From Smittium culicis (lineage: Eukaryota > Kickxellomycota > Harpellomycetes > Harpellales > Legeriomycetaceae): a stretch of 14,764 nt of DNA. The translations under genes were made by a program, and so were the position numbers. Location of the stretch: assembly GCA_001970855.1 (NCBI GenBank), contig LSSN01001076.1, positions 1 through 14,764 of the forward strand, in the 5' to 3' direction. Shown in pieces: positions 1-10,323 of the stretch; positions within the stretch are counted from its first letter, which is position 1, and each line of letters starts with the position of its first letter. Below the pieces are notes generated by a model. That model was not told where the DNA came from. It made no database searches and saw nothing but the letters and a program-made list of their open reading frames with translations.

Positions 1-154
<154 letters not shown>

Positions 155-263
155 GTCGGTTTTTAGATTGCTTTTAGACTATTTAAAGTTATGATTTTAT
201 TCGATATTTATATTGACTATAAACCTTTATTGCTAACGGTGCTTTCTTTGTAAAGAATCTCCC

Positions 264-301
264 ATACTATTAATAATATCTAAAATTTTGCTCAATAGTA
301 T
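264..301. repeat. 8-bp inverted repeat
   Basis: ATACTATT at 264-271 is the exact reverse complement of AATAGTAT at 294-301, leaving a 22-nt loop. It sits two bases upstream of a longer hairpin at 303-334. In DNA this AT-rich an 8-bp match alone could be chance; the adjacency is what makes it worth listing. Confidence 0.45.
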
Positions 302-302
302 T

Positions 303-334
303 ATTCTAAAATAAGAGAGCGCTTATTTTAGAAT
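303..334. repeat. perfect 13-bp hairpin
   Basis: The 13-mer at 303-315 (ATTCTAAAATAAG) is exactly repeated in inverse orientation at 322-334, with a 6-nt loop AGAGCG. The stem is perfect. It could be the core of a decayed inverted-repeat element or a hairpin in a transcript; nothing around it identifies a family. Confidence 0.75.
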
Positions 335-1336
335 CTTTCATTTCAAAGGTCACTTGGAGAATCAAAAAATTTCGAATAATTCTTTCACGTTGAGCGGTAT
401 TTAAAAAGATAAATTTTCTATTTTTTTTTATAATTTTTAAGTAGATTTATACTTTTATATACTCTAAAATAAACTAATAATTAAATATGCCTCAATATTA
501 ATTTACTTTTATTTTACACAGTTGGCTAGAATTCTTAGTTCAAAAACAGCCTAATTCCCGTTAAAAAGTTGATTTAAATAAAGTCTAATCTACTACCATA
601 AATTCAGCGGTAATTTTTTTATCTTTTATTGATTAAAATATTTTATGCAGCCTGTTGTCGAGAAATTTATAAAATTATATTTAATAGTAAATTTGTTGTA
701 GTTATATATAAAGTAAAAAAAATAAGAGTCACACCTTTAGTTTTTGAATCGGTATTTTTACTTTTATAAAAAAAAAATATATAAAATATTAGCTAGAATT
801 TAAATAAAGTATAAGGCGAAATGAAGATTAAATCAATTTAAAAGCTAGTATTTTAAATAAATAAATTCTGTATTCAAACTAATTAATATTCTAAGAAATT
901 ATAGTTTTAAAATAGACGAGTGTAGATAATTTAATTTCAGAAATTTAAAACTTTACAGGTATAGTTTAACCCCTCGTATAATATAATGTACTAGAGAAAT
1001 AAAGAGTGAATAAATATAATATTATAGGTTAACTAAGTTAATATCTTAGGTCTTATAAAACTTAGATTATATAAAAGATAAAATTATTTCACACTTATCA
1101 TCGAATTAATAAAGCTAAGCTTGTTTTTATTGCAGTGATTATATCTTCAATTTATTAGTTTCAAGTATTGGAAATGACTAAATCTTTGTAGATTTTCTTC
1201 TATTATATAGATTATTTGTATAGTCTGGAAATTTATTCTAGATAAAATATTTAAATTAATCATAATCATAATCATTTGTTTTATGTGTCATATTTTATGT
1301 TTATTTCAATTACAAGAGTTAAGTAAAGAATAAAAA

Positions 1337-1434
1337 CTGTAAATAAGAGGAGATATAATTTTTTTTTTTGACATATAACTATCTTTTAGTTTCTAAAATC
1401 TTGTGAAATTTTTTCGATTTATATAATTTCTTAC
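1337..1434 (-). other. candidate intron, 98 bp
   Basis: Read on the minus strand this stretch starts GTAAGA after CAG and ends TTTACAG, with an ACTAAA branch-like motif in between. Its length falls in the 83-159 bp range of the introns in the zinc-finger gene downstream. It also contains one of the three T11-G tracts, which reads as A11 on this strand. Confidence 0.35.
1359..1370 (+). repeat. T11-G tract, copy 1
   Basis: Eleven T then G, in the context TATAA-T11-GACA. Copy 3 has nearly the same context (TATAA-T11-GGACA). On the minus strand it lies in the candidate intron at 1434-1337. Confidence 0.5.
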
Positions 1435-2008
1435 CTGAAGGTCCCCATTGTTTGTATCTCATTATAGTCCGTATCTTCATACTGTTGGTTTATTTAATCT
1501 ATTTTTTGTCTCTCAGCAAAATCCGTGATGTAAAAAAAATTCTGACTATTAAAAATTTTCTTTAGTCGTCAGTAAAATAAAATGCTTTGATTTCCTCTAA
1601 AAAATCATAGTAAAACATTGAGCTTTTTCGTATATGTTTATATATTCTGTTGCATAAATCTAGAAATTTGAGACTTGTTTCTAATTTTTTTTTATATTCT
1701 TTATGATCTTTCTTAGCTATTAATAGATTAATTTCATATCTCATTGGTTATTATATTTAAACATAAACAAATAGTAAATACAGCACAAGATCATAAATAG
1801 GTTAATTTATTTTTATATCATTAACTTTAAGTTTACAAAAATATCGAAAACCAACCATAGAACCACAAAATAAAATTTCATGTAACGCAAAAATAGTATT
1901 ACTTAAAGATAAATTACATCTCAATATATAAAAATTGATTTACGATGCGAGAAATACAAGGGTGAAAAGGGGAGTATATTTTTTGAGAAAAAATAATTCA
2001 GGTAGAAC

Positions 2009-2020
2009 TTTTTTTTTTTG
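2009..2020 (+). repeat. T11-G tract, copy 2
   Basis: Eleven T then G, in the context GTAGAAC-T11-GTCTATACC. The flanks resemble copies 1 and 3 only weakly. Confidence 0.5.
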
Positions 2021-2348
2021 TCTATACCGTTTTTGTAAATAGATGTCTATTGTTATATTTAATCTTACACCTCAAAGAGTTAATAGTTCAAGTAAAATGA
2101 ATTTCGATTTACGGAAAATATATATCCCACCTAAAGTATGATTAAATTTAAAATTAAAATTACTTGTAAAATTTTTGAAAATAAAAAAAATTTAAGGTTA
2201 AATAAATTTATATAAAAATAATATGACTTCAATCAATATGTTTATAATTCCAATATTTACACCAAGAATTATTTTTAAATTAATTGAACTCTTAAAGGCG
2301 AGATTAAAATATAATATGAGAAATGAGGTGGAATATCAAGCACTATAA

Positions 2349-2360
2349 TTTTTTTTTTTG
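2349..2360 (+). repeat. T11-G tract, copy 3
   Basis: Eleven T then G, in the context CTATAA-T11-GGACAAAAC. Five bases on the left and most of GGACA on the right are shared with copy 1. Confidence 0.5.
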
Positions 2361-2763
2361 GACAAAACTGTACTGAAAATACAAACCAATAAAAAGTACA
2401 TAAAATAATAAAAATCTTTGCATATAAAATTTAAATTATATAATGGTGTTATCCTTACGATATTTCATTGATATCTAATAATATCTTTATAAGACATTAT
2501 CTAGTAATCACGTGTTTTTAGGTAAAAGATTTAGAAGTTAATTATTACTTTTAAAGTTCATATTAAAGTAATGAAATTATGTTATGATTCGAGTCAAAGA
2601 AATTTCCTTGGCTTATAAAAATTTAAAACATATAATTTTTCTCTAGGTTCTAAAATCTATAAGATTATCACTGCTTATATCATTTAGTTTCTATTTTTAT
2701 TTATTCTGAGCATTTTACTGGCCCTGAACAATATGGTGATAGATAGAATCAATATTCACCTGA

Positions 2764-3016
2764 CTGATAGACTCTTACTATGAATATCAACAGTGGGGTT
2801 CATTTTTTACATGTTTACAGATCAAATGAAATTTTAATAATCGACCTGATAAATTATTTGATTTAAGCATCATTAAACTATTCAGTGAATTCAGAAAGCG
2901 AATTAATAAAGACACAAGATTCAATAATCTAACTAAAAGGCAATTGTCTAAGGTATTTTTTACTGCAGGTCTTAGGCACAATATAATAAACAATTTTTAT
3001 TTATATAAAATACAGT
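2764..3016 (+). pseudogene. possible decayed coding stretch
   Basis: One frame is open from 2764 to a TGA at 2827-2829, then open again for 62 codons (2830-3015) until a TAG at 3016-3018. The second part carries a mixed, charged, protein-like composition (for example EFRKRINKD and LTKRQLSKVFFTAGL), and base composition here is less AT-rich than the flanks. There is no good start codon at the 5' side. A frame on the minus strand (2787-2993) overlaps it and looks less like protein, being Leu-rich. I do not recognise a family. A transposon or host-gene remnant and a chance frame are all possible. Confidence 0.25.
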
Positions 3017-3156
3017 AGAAAACATAAGAACATTTAATAGCTCACTTTAGTTCGTTCGCTGTTTACAAAGTGCGGATTTTGTGTTTTTCTAGTTCTATAT
3101 GGAGCCAAATTTAAATCTATATATATAATATACCTATTACAGATAATTAATAATAT

Positions 3157-3303
3157 ATGGCTTTTGAATGTAGAATTAAATGGAATTTAATCGGAAAAAT
3201 CATCCGTAAGAAAGAATATTTCCAATGGAGTATTCTTCAAGACTTTGGATTTCGGCGAAACGATTATAGCCCTTCATTTCACCAATTTCCAATTATTTTT
3301 TAA
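3157..3303 (+). CDS. short ORF of 48 codons, unrecognised
   Basis: An ATG at 3157 opens 48 codons to a TAA at 3301-3303. The product has a natural mix of residues, with a basic patch at 16-20 (IRKKE) and an aromatic-rich middle (YFQWSILQDFGF, residues 21-32). The local GC is visibly higher than in the flanks, which in this window otherwise marks exons. The minus strand over the same DNA also has about 30 open, plausible codons, so the coding strand is uncertain. It may be one exon of a longer broken gene together with 2764-3016. No function is proposed. Confidence 0.25.
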   Translation: MAFECRIKWNLIGKIIRKKEYFQWSILQDFGFRRNDYSPSFHQFPIIF

Positions 3304-4040
3304 TATGAACCGAGTGTCTAAAAAATTTGATTCTGGTACAATATCTCCTGATTAGGGATTTAAATAAATATTCAAGAGGCAATAAGGTCCTATATTAAGG
3401 CACAGCGCTTCCACATCGATTTAAACAGCGTGTATTTAATATGTTCTTGTCACAATTTTAGAGATAAATATGTAGAAGTGTAACGATTTGGATACTGAAT
3501 TATTTAAATAAAGAATCACAAAGGAAATTACCTAGGTTTATCCATATTATTTTTATAGTCAATGATTGTTCAATGTAGAAAATATATATGTATATATATT
3601 AATGTACAAAGAGATCCAAAAGAAAATAACAATAATAATACGAATTTTATTCAGGTTGAAAATTAGAAGCCAACCACAAATAACTCAAATACAAAGATTA
3701 TAAATGCTAAGTTAGTGAAAAGAAAAAAGAAAAAAATTAACTAATTTAACTGTACAAAGAGTATTAAAAGAAAGTTTAGAAACTAAGGAAATGAAAAAAA
3801 AATAAAGATAGCGAAAAGTAAGTGAATATTCGATAAAAAGAAGCATATAAATAAAGCGATAAACGGCAGATGAACATAAGGATACAGTAAAAACTAAAAA
3901 ACAAACCTTTTCTAAGAGCCAATTATTCTAAACAAAAATTAACACTAAATAATAATTTTCTCTATACGTTCAGTATTGAAGCAACTATTATTTACAAAAC
4001 TTTATATTCTAGTCAGATTTTAAATCTATTTTTTTTTACT
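3304..4040. other. intergenic stretch, A-rich from about 3640 to 3900
   Basis: The first part (to about 3540) has mixed composition without a long open frame. From about 3640 to 3900 the plus strand is strongly purine-biased with many A runs, and no reading frame stays open. Nothing recognisable was found. Confidence 0.5.
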
Positions 4041-4057
4041 TTTACTTTATTTTATAC

Positions 4058-4072
4058 TTTATATATATATAA
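4058..4072 (+). promoter_or_regulatory. TATA-rich tract upstream of a short ORF
   Basis: An alternating TATATATATATAA tract lies about 115-130 bp upstream of the ATG at 4187, followed by an A-rich leader. The spacing resembles that of the TATA box of the zinc-finger gene. Such tracts are common in AT-rich DNA, so the call is weak. Confidence 0.25.
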
Positions 4073-4186
4073 TCTTATCACTCAAAATTTAAAATAAAAA
4101 AATTAAAAAAAAAATATAAAAAAAAAATTAAATAAATAACCTATAAAAAAAACAATACCAATTTTTAACCCTTTATCAAACAAGTC

Positions 4187-4327
4187 ATGGCTAACGAAAC
4201 ATCTAATTTTTCAATAACTCAAACATCCTCGGAGGTACTTGTTAAATTTGTCGAGCCGATAGTTTTAAAGATGAAAGGGCCGGCCGAATCTAAAAACCCT
4301 TCACAAATATATAGTAGTAAAATATAA
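4187..4327 (+). CDS. short ORF of 46 codons, unrecognised
   Basis: ATG at 4187 to TAA at 4325-4327 encodes 46 residues, starting MANETSNFSITQTSSEVLV and continuing with a hydrophobic/proline part (VKFVEPIVLKMKGP, residues 19-32). Composition is clearly less AT-rich than the surrounding DNA and includes GGGCCGGCCG. The start follows a TATA-rich tract and an A-rich leader. It is too short to assign. It may be a small protein gene, the first exon of a gene whose other exons were lost, or the 5' end of a truncated mobile element. There is no recognisable domain. Confidence 0.35.
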   Translation: MANETSNFSITQTSSEVLVKFVEPIVLKMKGPAESKNPSQIYSSKI

Positions 4328-6903
4328 CTAATAAAACTTTGATCATGTTATTATATGATTAATATGACTCTAAAGAAATGCACTTCTTTATAGATTTTTT
4401 CGTATATTATAAGTTTATTACGGTTATTTTTTGTTCAAAGTAAATCCTTTGTAGTATTTTTTTATGAAGGACTTTATATTTGCGCTCAAATATTTTTTTA
4501 CTTTCATTAATTTATTATACTAATTTATATCACATTATGCATTATAATTGTCATTTCAACATTTTTTACCTTATCAGAACATTATCAAAACACAAAGCTT
4601 GCTAATGATTTTTTGAATAAAAAAACACATTTTTTTATGTTTTCTTGAGGAATCTTGGAAAAGAATAAAAAAAAGCCATAAATTTATAGCTTGTATGTAT
4701 AATAAATTTTTTTTTTATAATTATCGGATCTGGGAATTGTTATGTGATTATGAGGATTCAGAATCAATTCTAAATATTTAGTAGAAAATAATAAAATGAT
4801 TAATTCGGATATTAGCTTTAGAAGAATAATTTTAATGCAGCACATATTAAATTCAAGTTTGAATTGGAAATACAACTTGGATATACCAGATAACCTACTA
4901 AATATCAATATTGTAAGGCATATGAAATTTAAATAAAAACTAGTTAGTAAAAAAAATTCACTAAATGGGTTTCCCTCATAGAAGAATTATATCATTTAAT
5001 AGCTTTATGTCCACATTTTTGAAACAAATTATTTCAATAAAATTATTATTTGTCGATTTGATTTGATTTGATTATTACGCATTAATATCACAAATTTAAA
5101 AAATTTATCAAAGGAAAATATCATCAGGTAATTTTTAATAAATATATATGTTTTATCAATTGTATAAGTGGAGGAGAAATGGAAAAAAACTTTAAAATTT
5201 TCCAAGAATAAAGAAAAGTAATGTGAAGAGATTAAAAAAAATATTATAATTTACAATATAGTGATTGAAATACATTTCTATATTTTGAGCCGGCCTGGGA
5301 TTTAATAAAAATGATTAAATTTTACTAGTTCATAAAAAATTTTCGAGTTATTACCATGTTTAAAGGCTAGAAAAAAAAAAAAAGCTTAAATAGCTAAAAA
5401 TCCTTCAATTTACTTGATATTATTAAAGTACATCACGCTTATTGAATGAAATTCTGTGCATTGAAAAAAAAAATACTAAAATTTTTTTTAGAACCTTTAA
5501 TTTTTCGATAATTACAGATAGAATTAAATAATATTTTATGGATGCTAGTTATTTACCTTTTAGAATTTTTATTTCATTACATCTATTTTGATTATTAATT
5601 ATGAGGAAAAAGTATCAGATGAAATAATTTATTATTTTTTTAGCAATATTGATAAAAACTATATTCATAATTCAGCTTCCACTAATTATCATTTTCGTTG
5701 AATTCATATATTTTATCGAATATTAATTGATTGATAACTGCATTTTAAAGCCAGTGTTTTGAATTACTTTCCATTTAAACTTTCAATATATAAACTGTCA
5801 TTTTTTATAAAAAAAATATGAATTAAACATGAATTATACAATTTTAATATAATTAAATATGTTAGCTCCTCTAAAATAACTTATAAACAATTTATTCGTT
5901 TTTTCTTATATTTTTAGCATTAGTTATCACAAAAATATTTATAACAACTTAGCTTATTACTATAATGAAATATTCTAAGGCATATAGATCTTATTTAATA
6001 TTTTTTATGGGGGTTTCTTGCAAAAAATAGAATAAAAGAAAATTAAAATCATTTTTGTTCCAAAATTATTTTTATTTATTGAAGTTTTTTTAATAGAAAA
6101 GAGATATTAAATAAGAAATTTTTATTGAAAAATTTTCTTTAGCTAGTGAAAATATTTATACACTAAATATTTTATTCATTAGACAAAATTTAACTTATAT
6201 ATTCTTATTTTTATACTCTATTCCATTAAATATTATGAAAATTAATAATGATACTTTTCAATTCGTTTCTTATAAAAAATTTTTTTTCACAATGTATGAG
6301 CTTATTTTTTTAGAATTCCTGAACAAAATTTATCGAATAAAATTATTTTATTATATATTCATAATTTTAACGTTAGTATGTTTTCTTTTTGAGATCTAAA
6401 TATAATATGATTTATAATTTGAAACTGCTGTTAATTGTTGAAACTTAAAAAAAAAATTCTCTAACAGATTTTATGCGTAAGATTATTTTTTTAAAAATAA
6501 TTAAACAGAAAGAAATTTTCATAACATGAATCAAAAGAACTCGATTTTTCTTTTTATATTAACAAATACGATAGCCTTAATATATATTGAAATTAATTTA
6601 AAATATAAATCAAAATTAATTTTAAATTGTATAAAAATTGATTTTATATCAATTATGTCGATTCATAATCATTTATAAATTTTCAATGTTGAATATTTTA
6701 TATTTTATAGTATGAAAAATAAAAATCTTGGTGAGTAATTTTCAAAAAAAAAATATCTGATTTTATTTTAGTGCTATAAAAAAATCAGGGTTTTATGATT
6801 ATTTAAAATGGTAAAAATGTTATTTTTAAATATTTTTGTGTTTTCTATAATCAAATTCAACCCTTGAACCAATAGCTAGTGAGAATGGAGCTGCTAGAGC
6901 GGT

Positions 6904-6913
6904 GGGGGGGGGG
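6904..6913 (+). repeat. G10 homopolymer
   Basis: Ten consecutive G bases sit in a roughly 40-bp patch of higher GC (about 6880-6920) inside very AT-rich DNA. Its length may be unreliable for sequencing reasons. Confidence 0.8.
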
Positions 6914-8336
6914 TCGGTTTAAAATCAATTTTTTTAGTATTTTTTTAACTTTTTAAATATTTTTTATTAGTTTTTTGTATACTTTAAAACTATTTTTAAA
7001 AAACTTTCAGAGAAAAAAAAAGAATAATAAATTTCAAAAGAATTAATCTATAGATTTCATAATAATATTTTATAATTTATCATTAAATATCTTTTTTTTT
7101 ATTTTTAACATATTTTATTAGTTATTTATTGGTATTAGATTTAAATATATCGTCTATTGAATATGATGCTAATTAGAATAAGTATAATCACCAAGATTTA
7201 TAAATACAAACAAAATCTAATTTTATTTATAAATTTTAAAGGTAAATCTTATCCATAAACTCATTTCATTTATATTAGCTATAAATTCAGCTATCTGAAT
7301 AATATAGTATTCAAATTTAATAGCAACTGATTTTTAAGCCATTTATGCTAAAATCTATCAAATTTTTTATTTTAATAGCTGATGAGATACTAAATTGGAA
7401 ATGATAAAATATATTCTTAAGAAAATTCATAAAGTATACTCAAATAAATTAAATTTTAAAATAGAGAAAATTTAATACAGAATTTCAGTCTTTTTTTCAA
7501 TAAAGTAGATTAGCCAAGATCATTTTTTTTAAATAAAATTTAGTTTTTATATACAGTAAATAAATACGATTTAAAAATTAATAATTAGAAAAGCTAGAAT
7601 TTTTTTAAAAATTGCTTCCCATAACATTTTAAAAAACCAATTTTGCGCAAATATATATATTTTAGAAAAGAAATTCACAAAGTCAACATTTAGAGCAACT
7701 ATAAATTTAAAACATAAGACTTAAATTTATTATAAAAGCTGTACTCATTTTAGGCTTTATAATAAGTTTTTATTCATATTTTTTTGGTACTATAAATAAT
7801 AATGAAATGTAATCACATGTGATTTAAATATATACTCAAGTTATTTTAATAAATAATAACGATAACACAAGTTTTTAAAAACATATATTTTATTAAATAA
7901 ATAAAAAAAGGTTTTTATATTCAATTCGGGAATAGCACAAAAAAATTTTATTTGATCTAATGTTTTATATGTAAATAAAAGAATGTTCGAAGTGATAATT
8001 AAATTTTTAATAATTAAGCTATAAATGAAATGAAATTATTAAAAAATAAAACTAAGAATTTATTTCTCTAGATCTAAATAAACTTGATTATTTGATTAAA
8101 TCAAATTTTATTGGTTTTATTTATAGTTTTAAGCAATTTCCTTTTTTTTATTATGAATTTAATTATACAATGTTTTCACTTTATATACAGGATTTAAAAA
8201 TAAACATATTTGGATATAACACTGCCTTTTTATAACCAATTTTTACGTTTTATATAAACACTTTTCCAAAAATGAAGTTTATATACTAGTTAATATTTTA
8301 GCATTGAATTAAATTAAAAATTTTATAAATATGTGG

Positions 8337-8386
8337 AAGTGAAGAGCACGTCTGATAAATTACTCTCTCATTCGTATTCTTCACTT
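8337..8386. repeat. imperfect hairpin
   Basis: AAGTGAAGA at 8337-8345 pairs exactly with TCTTCACTT at 8378-8386. Inside it, a G-T wobble and one mismatch are followed by three more pairs (ACG/CGT), giving a 14-position stem around a 22-nt loop. It has more G+C than its surroundings. It might be a structured transcript or a remnant of an inverted repeat; no family is recognised. Confidence 0.5.
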
Positions 8387-9059
8387 TAGTATTTTCGAAT
8401 CAGCAATTCAAATTTAATTTAAAAAAAGCAATAATGCCAATTTAACACGTAAGTGTGTCATATAAAAACTTGCAAAACTTGATCAATTCGGTTTTTTTTC
8501 TTTAGCATTTAGCTATTAAAGCTTACAATAAAATCACAAGACTAATTTGAAGCACTTAACGTTCAGAAAAAAGAAAGCTTATATAATGACAGGAAAATTC
8601 CTGGAACAAAGAAGAGATCGAAATTTTTAGGAATATAATTTTTTCTCTATTGAAACAAAGCATTTTCATACTAATCTTTTTATAAATTTAGTAATTTTTT
8701 TTCTCTTTAATTTTTTTGACCAACTTTATAAATAAAAAAAATACGTTAGGCTACGTTGACCAAATCAAAACTATAAATCCAATTAAAAATAAATTACCTA
8801 AACAAAATTACTTAAAATAAGGTCAAAGTCATTTCAGTCCTCTCAAAATTACAAGAACCCCGAATAATCCAGCCGCAGTAGCTGTAACTTCAACAAATAT
8901 ATACTATTTATTATGTATATTAAAACTAAAAATACTTATCATAAATATTTTGTTTTTATATCAATTATGATTGGAGCACTATATAAACCTAACAAATTTC
9001 ATATTTTTTATTAAGAGATTTAATTTGTCAGTATAATTTCCGCGATATTGCCTGATTAA

Positions 9060-9248
9060 CCCTTTCACGCACGGTAGACTATTTTTGGCCCACCAGATAT
9101 AACCAACAGCGTTCAATTAAATTACTTTAATTCCGAGGCTATAAGAAATGTTGGTTTGTTATTGAAAAATAGCAAATAGTTAACTTTATTATAAATCATA
9201 AACGAATCATTAATTTAATTTATTTAAAGAGTGTTGGACGGGAAAGGG
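9060..9248. mobile_element. piggyBac-like MITE, 189 bp, flanked by TTAA
   Basis: The element begins CCCTTTCACG (9060-9069) and ends CGGGAAAGGG (9239-9248). These ends are inverted repeats matching at nine of ten positions. Both are directly flanked by TTAA (9056-9059 and 9249-9252), the target site that piggyBac transposases duplicate, and CCCTTT-type ends are usual in that superfamily. There is no coding capacity, so it is non-autonomous. Inside are two nested inverted pairs: CTATTTTT 9079-9086 with AAAAATAG 9165-9172, and AACCAAC 9101-9107 with GTTGGTT 9150-9156, forming an internal hairpin. No transposase gene is visible in the window. Confidence 0.75.
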
Positions 9249-9252
9249 TTAA

Positions 9253-9900
9253 AACAGGCACTGTTCCAGCGATGATCTTTATTTTATTTAGAAGTTTTTA
9301 TAGTCTGATAATTTTTATAGAAGTTGATCTATGAAATTGTACTTTTTCTTGATGAGGGAGAATGTTTTTGAGCTGAATCACTATAAAATTTAAAATTCAC
9401 AAATGAATTTTTCAATTAGAAATGATTTATATTATTCTTCATAATTTGTAACTAAATATTACTTATTTTAAAAACGGATTATAAAGATAGTAACATCTAA
9501 GTTGGTAAGATCAGTGTTTTATAGAGCAAAGAAAGGATCAGAGTTTTTGGCTTGTGCTTTGATTGAATACAACTTGAATATAAATCAACAAAAAATATTA
9601 AAAAACCAAAAGTCTGCATTGCCTTCAATTTATTAGTTTTTGATTAAATATTAGGGATGGCTTTTGAGACGATTGCTTGGTAAAGCTTGGAAAATCAATA
9701 TTAATTAGTGGCTTACTGACCTTATGGTTTAATTAATTATATTTTCTTTGAGCGAAACATCATTTTTCCCATCAACCTAATACTATTATGGAAAGTCTAT
9801 AATATCATAGAGTCTTACTTATCTATTCAAAAAATATTATGACTTAATTTTGAGGTAATATCTTAGTTATTTGATAAAGTCATAGTAAAGGCATTTAGGT
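9253..9900. other. intergenic DNA, nothing recognised
   Basis: This stretch between the piggyBac-like element and the zinc-finger gene's promoter region has no open frame that looks coding. Composition rises gradually in GC toward 10000. Confidence 0.5.
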
Positions 9901-9905
9901 TTTGG

Positions 9906-10323
9906 CCAATTTATAATCTTGTAATATAATAATTTTTTTATAGGGTAATAATTTGACAGCCTAAGCAGTTTAATCTGCCAAGAAGTTTGAATATCAAAAA
10001 TCTCAATGTTAAGCCCAAAAATACACAGAGTCTGGCCAATGGCTCATCAGGAGACTCGATTATCTGAATATGATTAGCTCTCACAATGAGCTGAGCCAAG
10101 TGGGTGTGTCTGATAGATTGAGCGAATGAAAATACTTAATCATAGGGCAGGGACGGAATTTCTTGGCAGCTTTTCACCTACATGTCCTCACACAAAAAAT
10201 TAGTGGCTCAAATTTTACGACATTCCGATTTTTTCGTTTCAAACTTTGCAAGTTTCTACAGTATACAATTTTGTAAATCCCAGTAATCAGAGACCATTCG
10301 CCAGAATATAAACATTGGCCAAT
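9906..10323. promoter_or_regulatory. three CCAAT boxes, one in a palindrome
   Basis: CCAAT occurs at 9906-9910, 10036-10040 and 10319-10323. The last is half of a perfect 10-bp palindrome ATTGGCCAAT (10314-10323), so it presents the box on both strands. CCAAT is bound by the fungal HAP/CBF complex. Their concentration just upstream of the zinc-finger gene fits promoter function, but use is not shown. Confidence 0.4.

Larger units (their letters stand above)
1306..1744 (-). pseudogene. possible minus-strand gene or gene remnant with one intron
   Basis: On the minus strand an ATG at 1744-1742 opens a 60-codon frame ending at a TAA at 1564-1562. Its product is Lys/Glu-rich and looks helical (residues 11-50). 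Beyond it, a second open stretch (1493-1435, one frame over) ends at CAG|GTAAGA, a good donor. A TTTACAG acceptor lies 98 bp further on, with intron 1434-1337. Joining across it keeps the frame open for ten more codons to a TGA at 1308-1306, directly followed by AATAAA (1305-1300). The two open parts are separated by stops. Either another intron joins them or the gene has decayed. No family is recognised. In DNA this AT-rich a 60-codon frame can arise by chance, so the splice signals are the better evidence. Confidence 0.3.
1745..2763. other. AT-rich intergenic DNA with two T11-G tracts
   Basis: No open frame here looks coding. The stretch contains two tracts of exactly eleven T followed by G (2009-2020 and 2349-2360), matching a third at 1359-1370. 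The rest is AT-rich sequence closed in all frames. Confidence 0.5.
4328..9055. other. 4.7-kb AT-rich stretch without a recognisable gene
   Basis: Stops occur in all frames every few codons. The one longer frame (minus strand, 4684-4908, 74 codons) encodes an Ile/Leu-rich product expected from AT-rich noncoding DNA. Landmarks are a short GATTT repeat near 5055-5073, a G10 run at 6904-6913 and a hairpin at 8337-8386. No tRNA, rRNA or transposase fragment was found by eye. Confidence 0.55.

Noticed and set aside
2581..2600. GATTCGAGTC resembling a tRNA B box
   Set aside because: No matching A box, acceptor stem or anticodon arm could be found at suitable distance.
2787..2993. Minus-strand frame of 68 codons
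   Set aside because: Leu/Asn/Ser-rich product with no domain; it overlaps a plus-strand frame that looks more like protein. The ATG-less start also argues against it.
3043..3072. CACTTT / AAAGTG inverted pair as transposon ends
   Set aside because: Only six bases, with no target-site duplication and no continuation of the match.
4165..4280. A second TTAACCCTTT (4165-4174) with GATGAAAGGG near 4270 as a possible second piggyBac-like element
   Set aside because: The right end is not followed by TTAA and the inverted match is imperfect, and the interval contains the start of the short ORF at 4187.
4684..4908. Minus-strand frame of 74 codons
   Set aside because: Ile/Leu/Lys/Tyr-rich product as expected from AT-rich noncoding DNA, with no promoter-like or splice context.
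5055..5073. Short GATTT tandem repeat
   Set aside because: Fewer than four units, common in AT-rich DNA; no sign of function.
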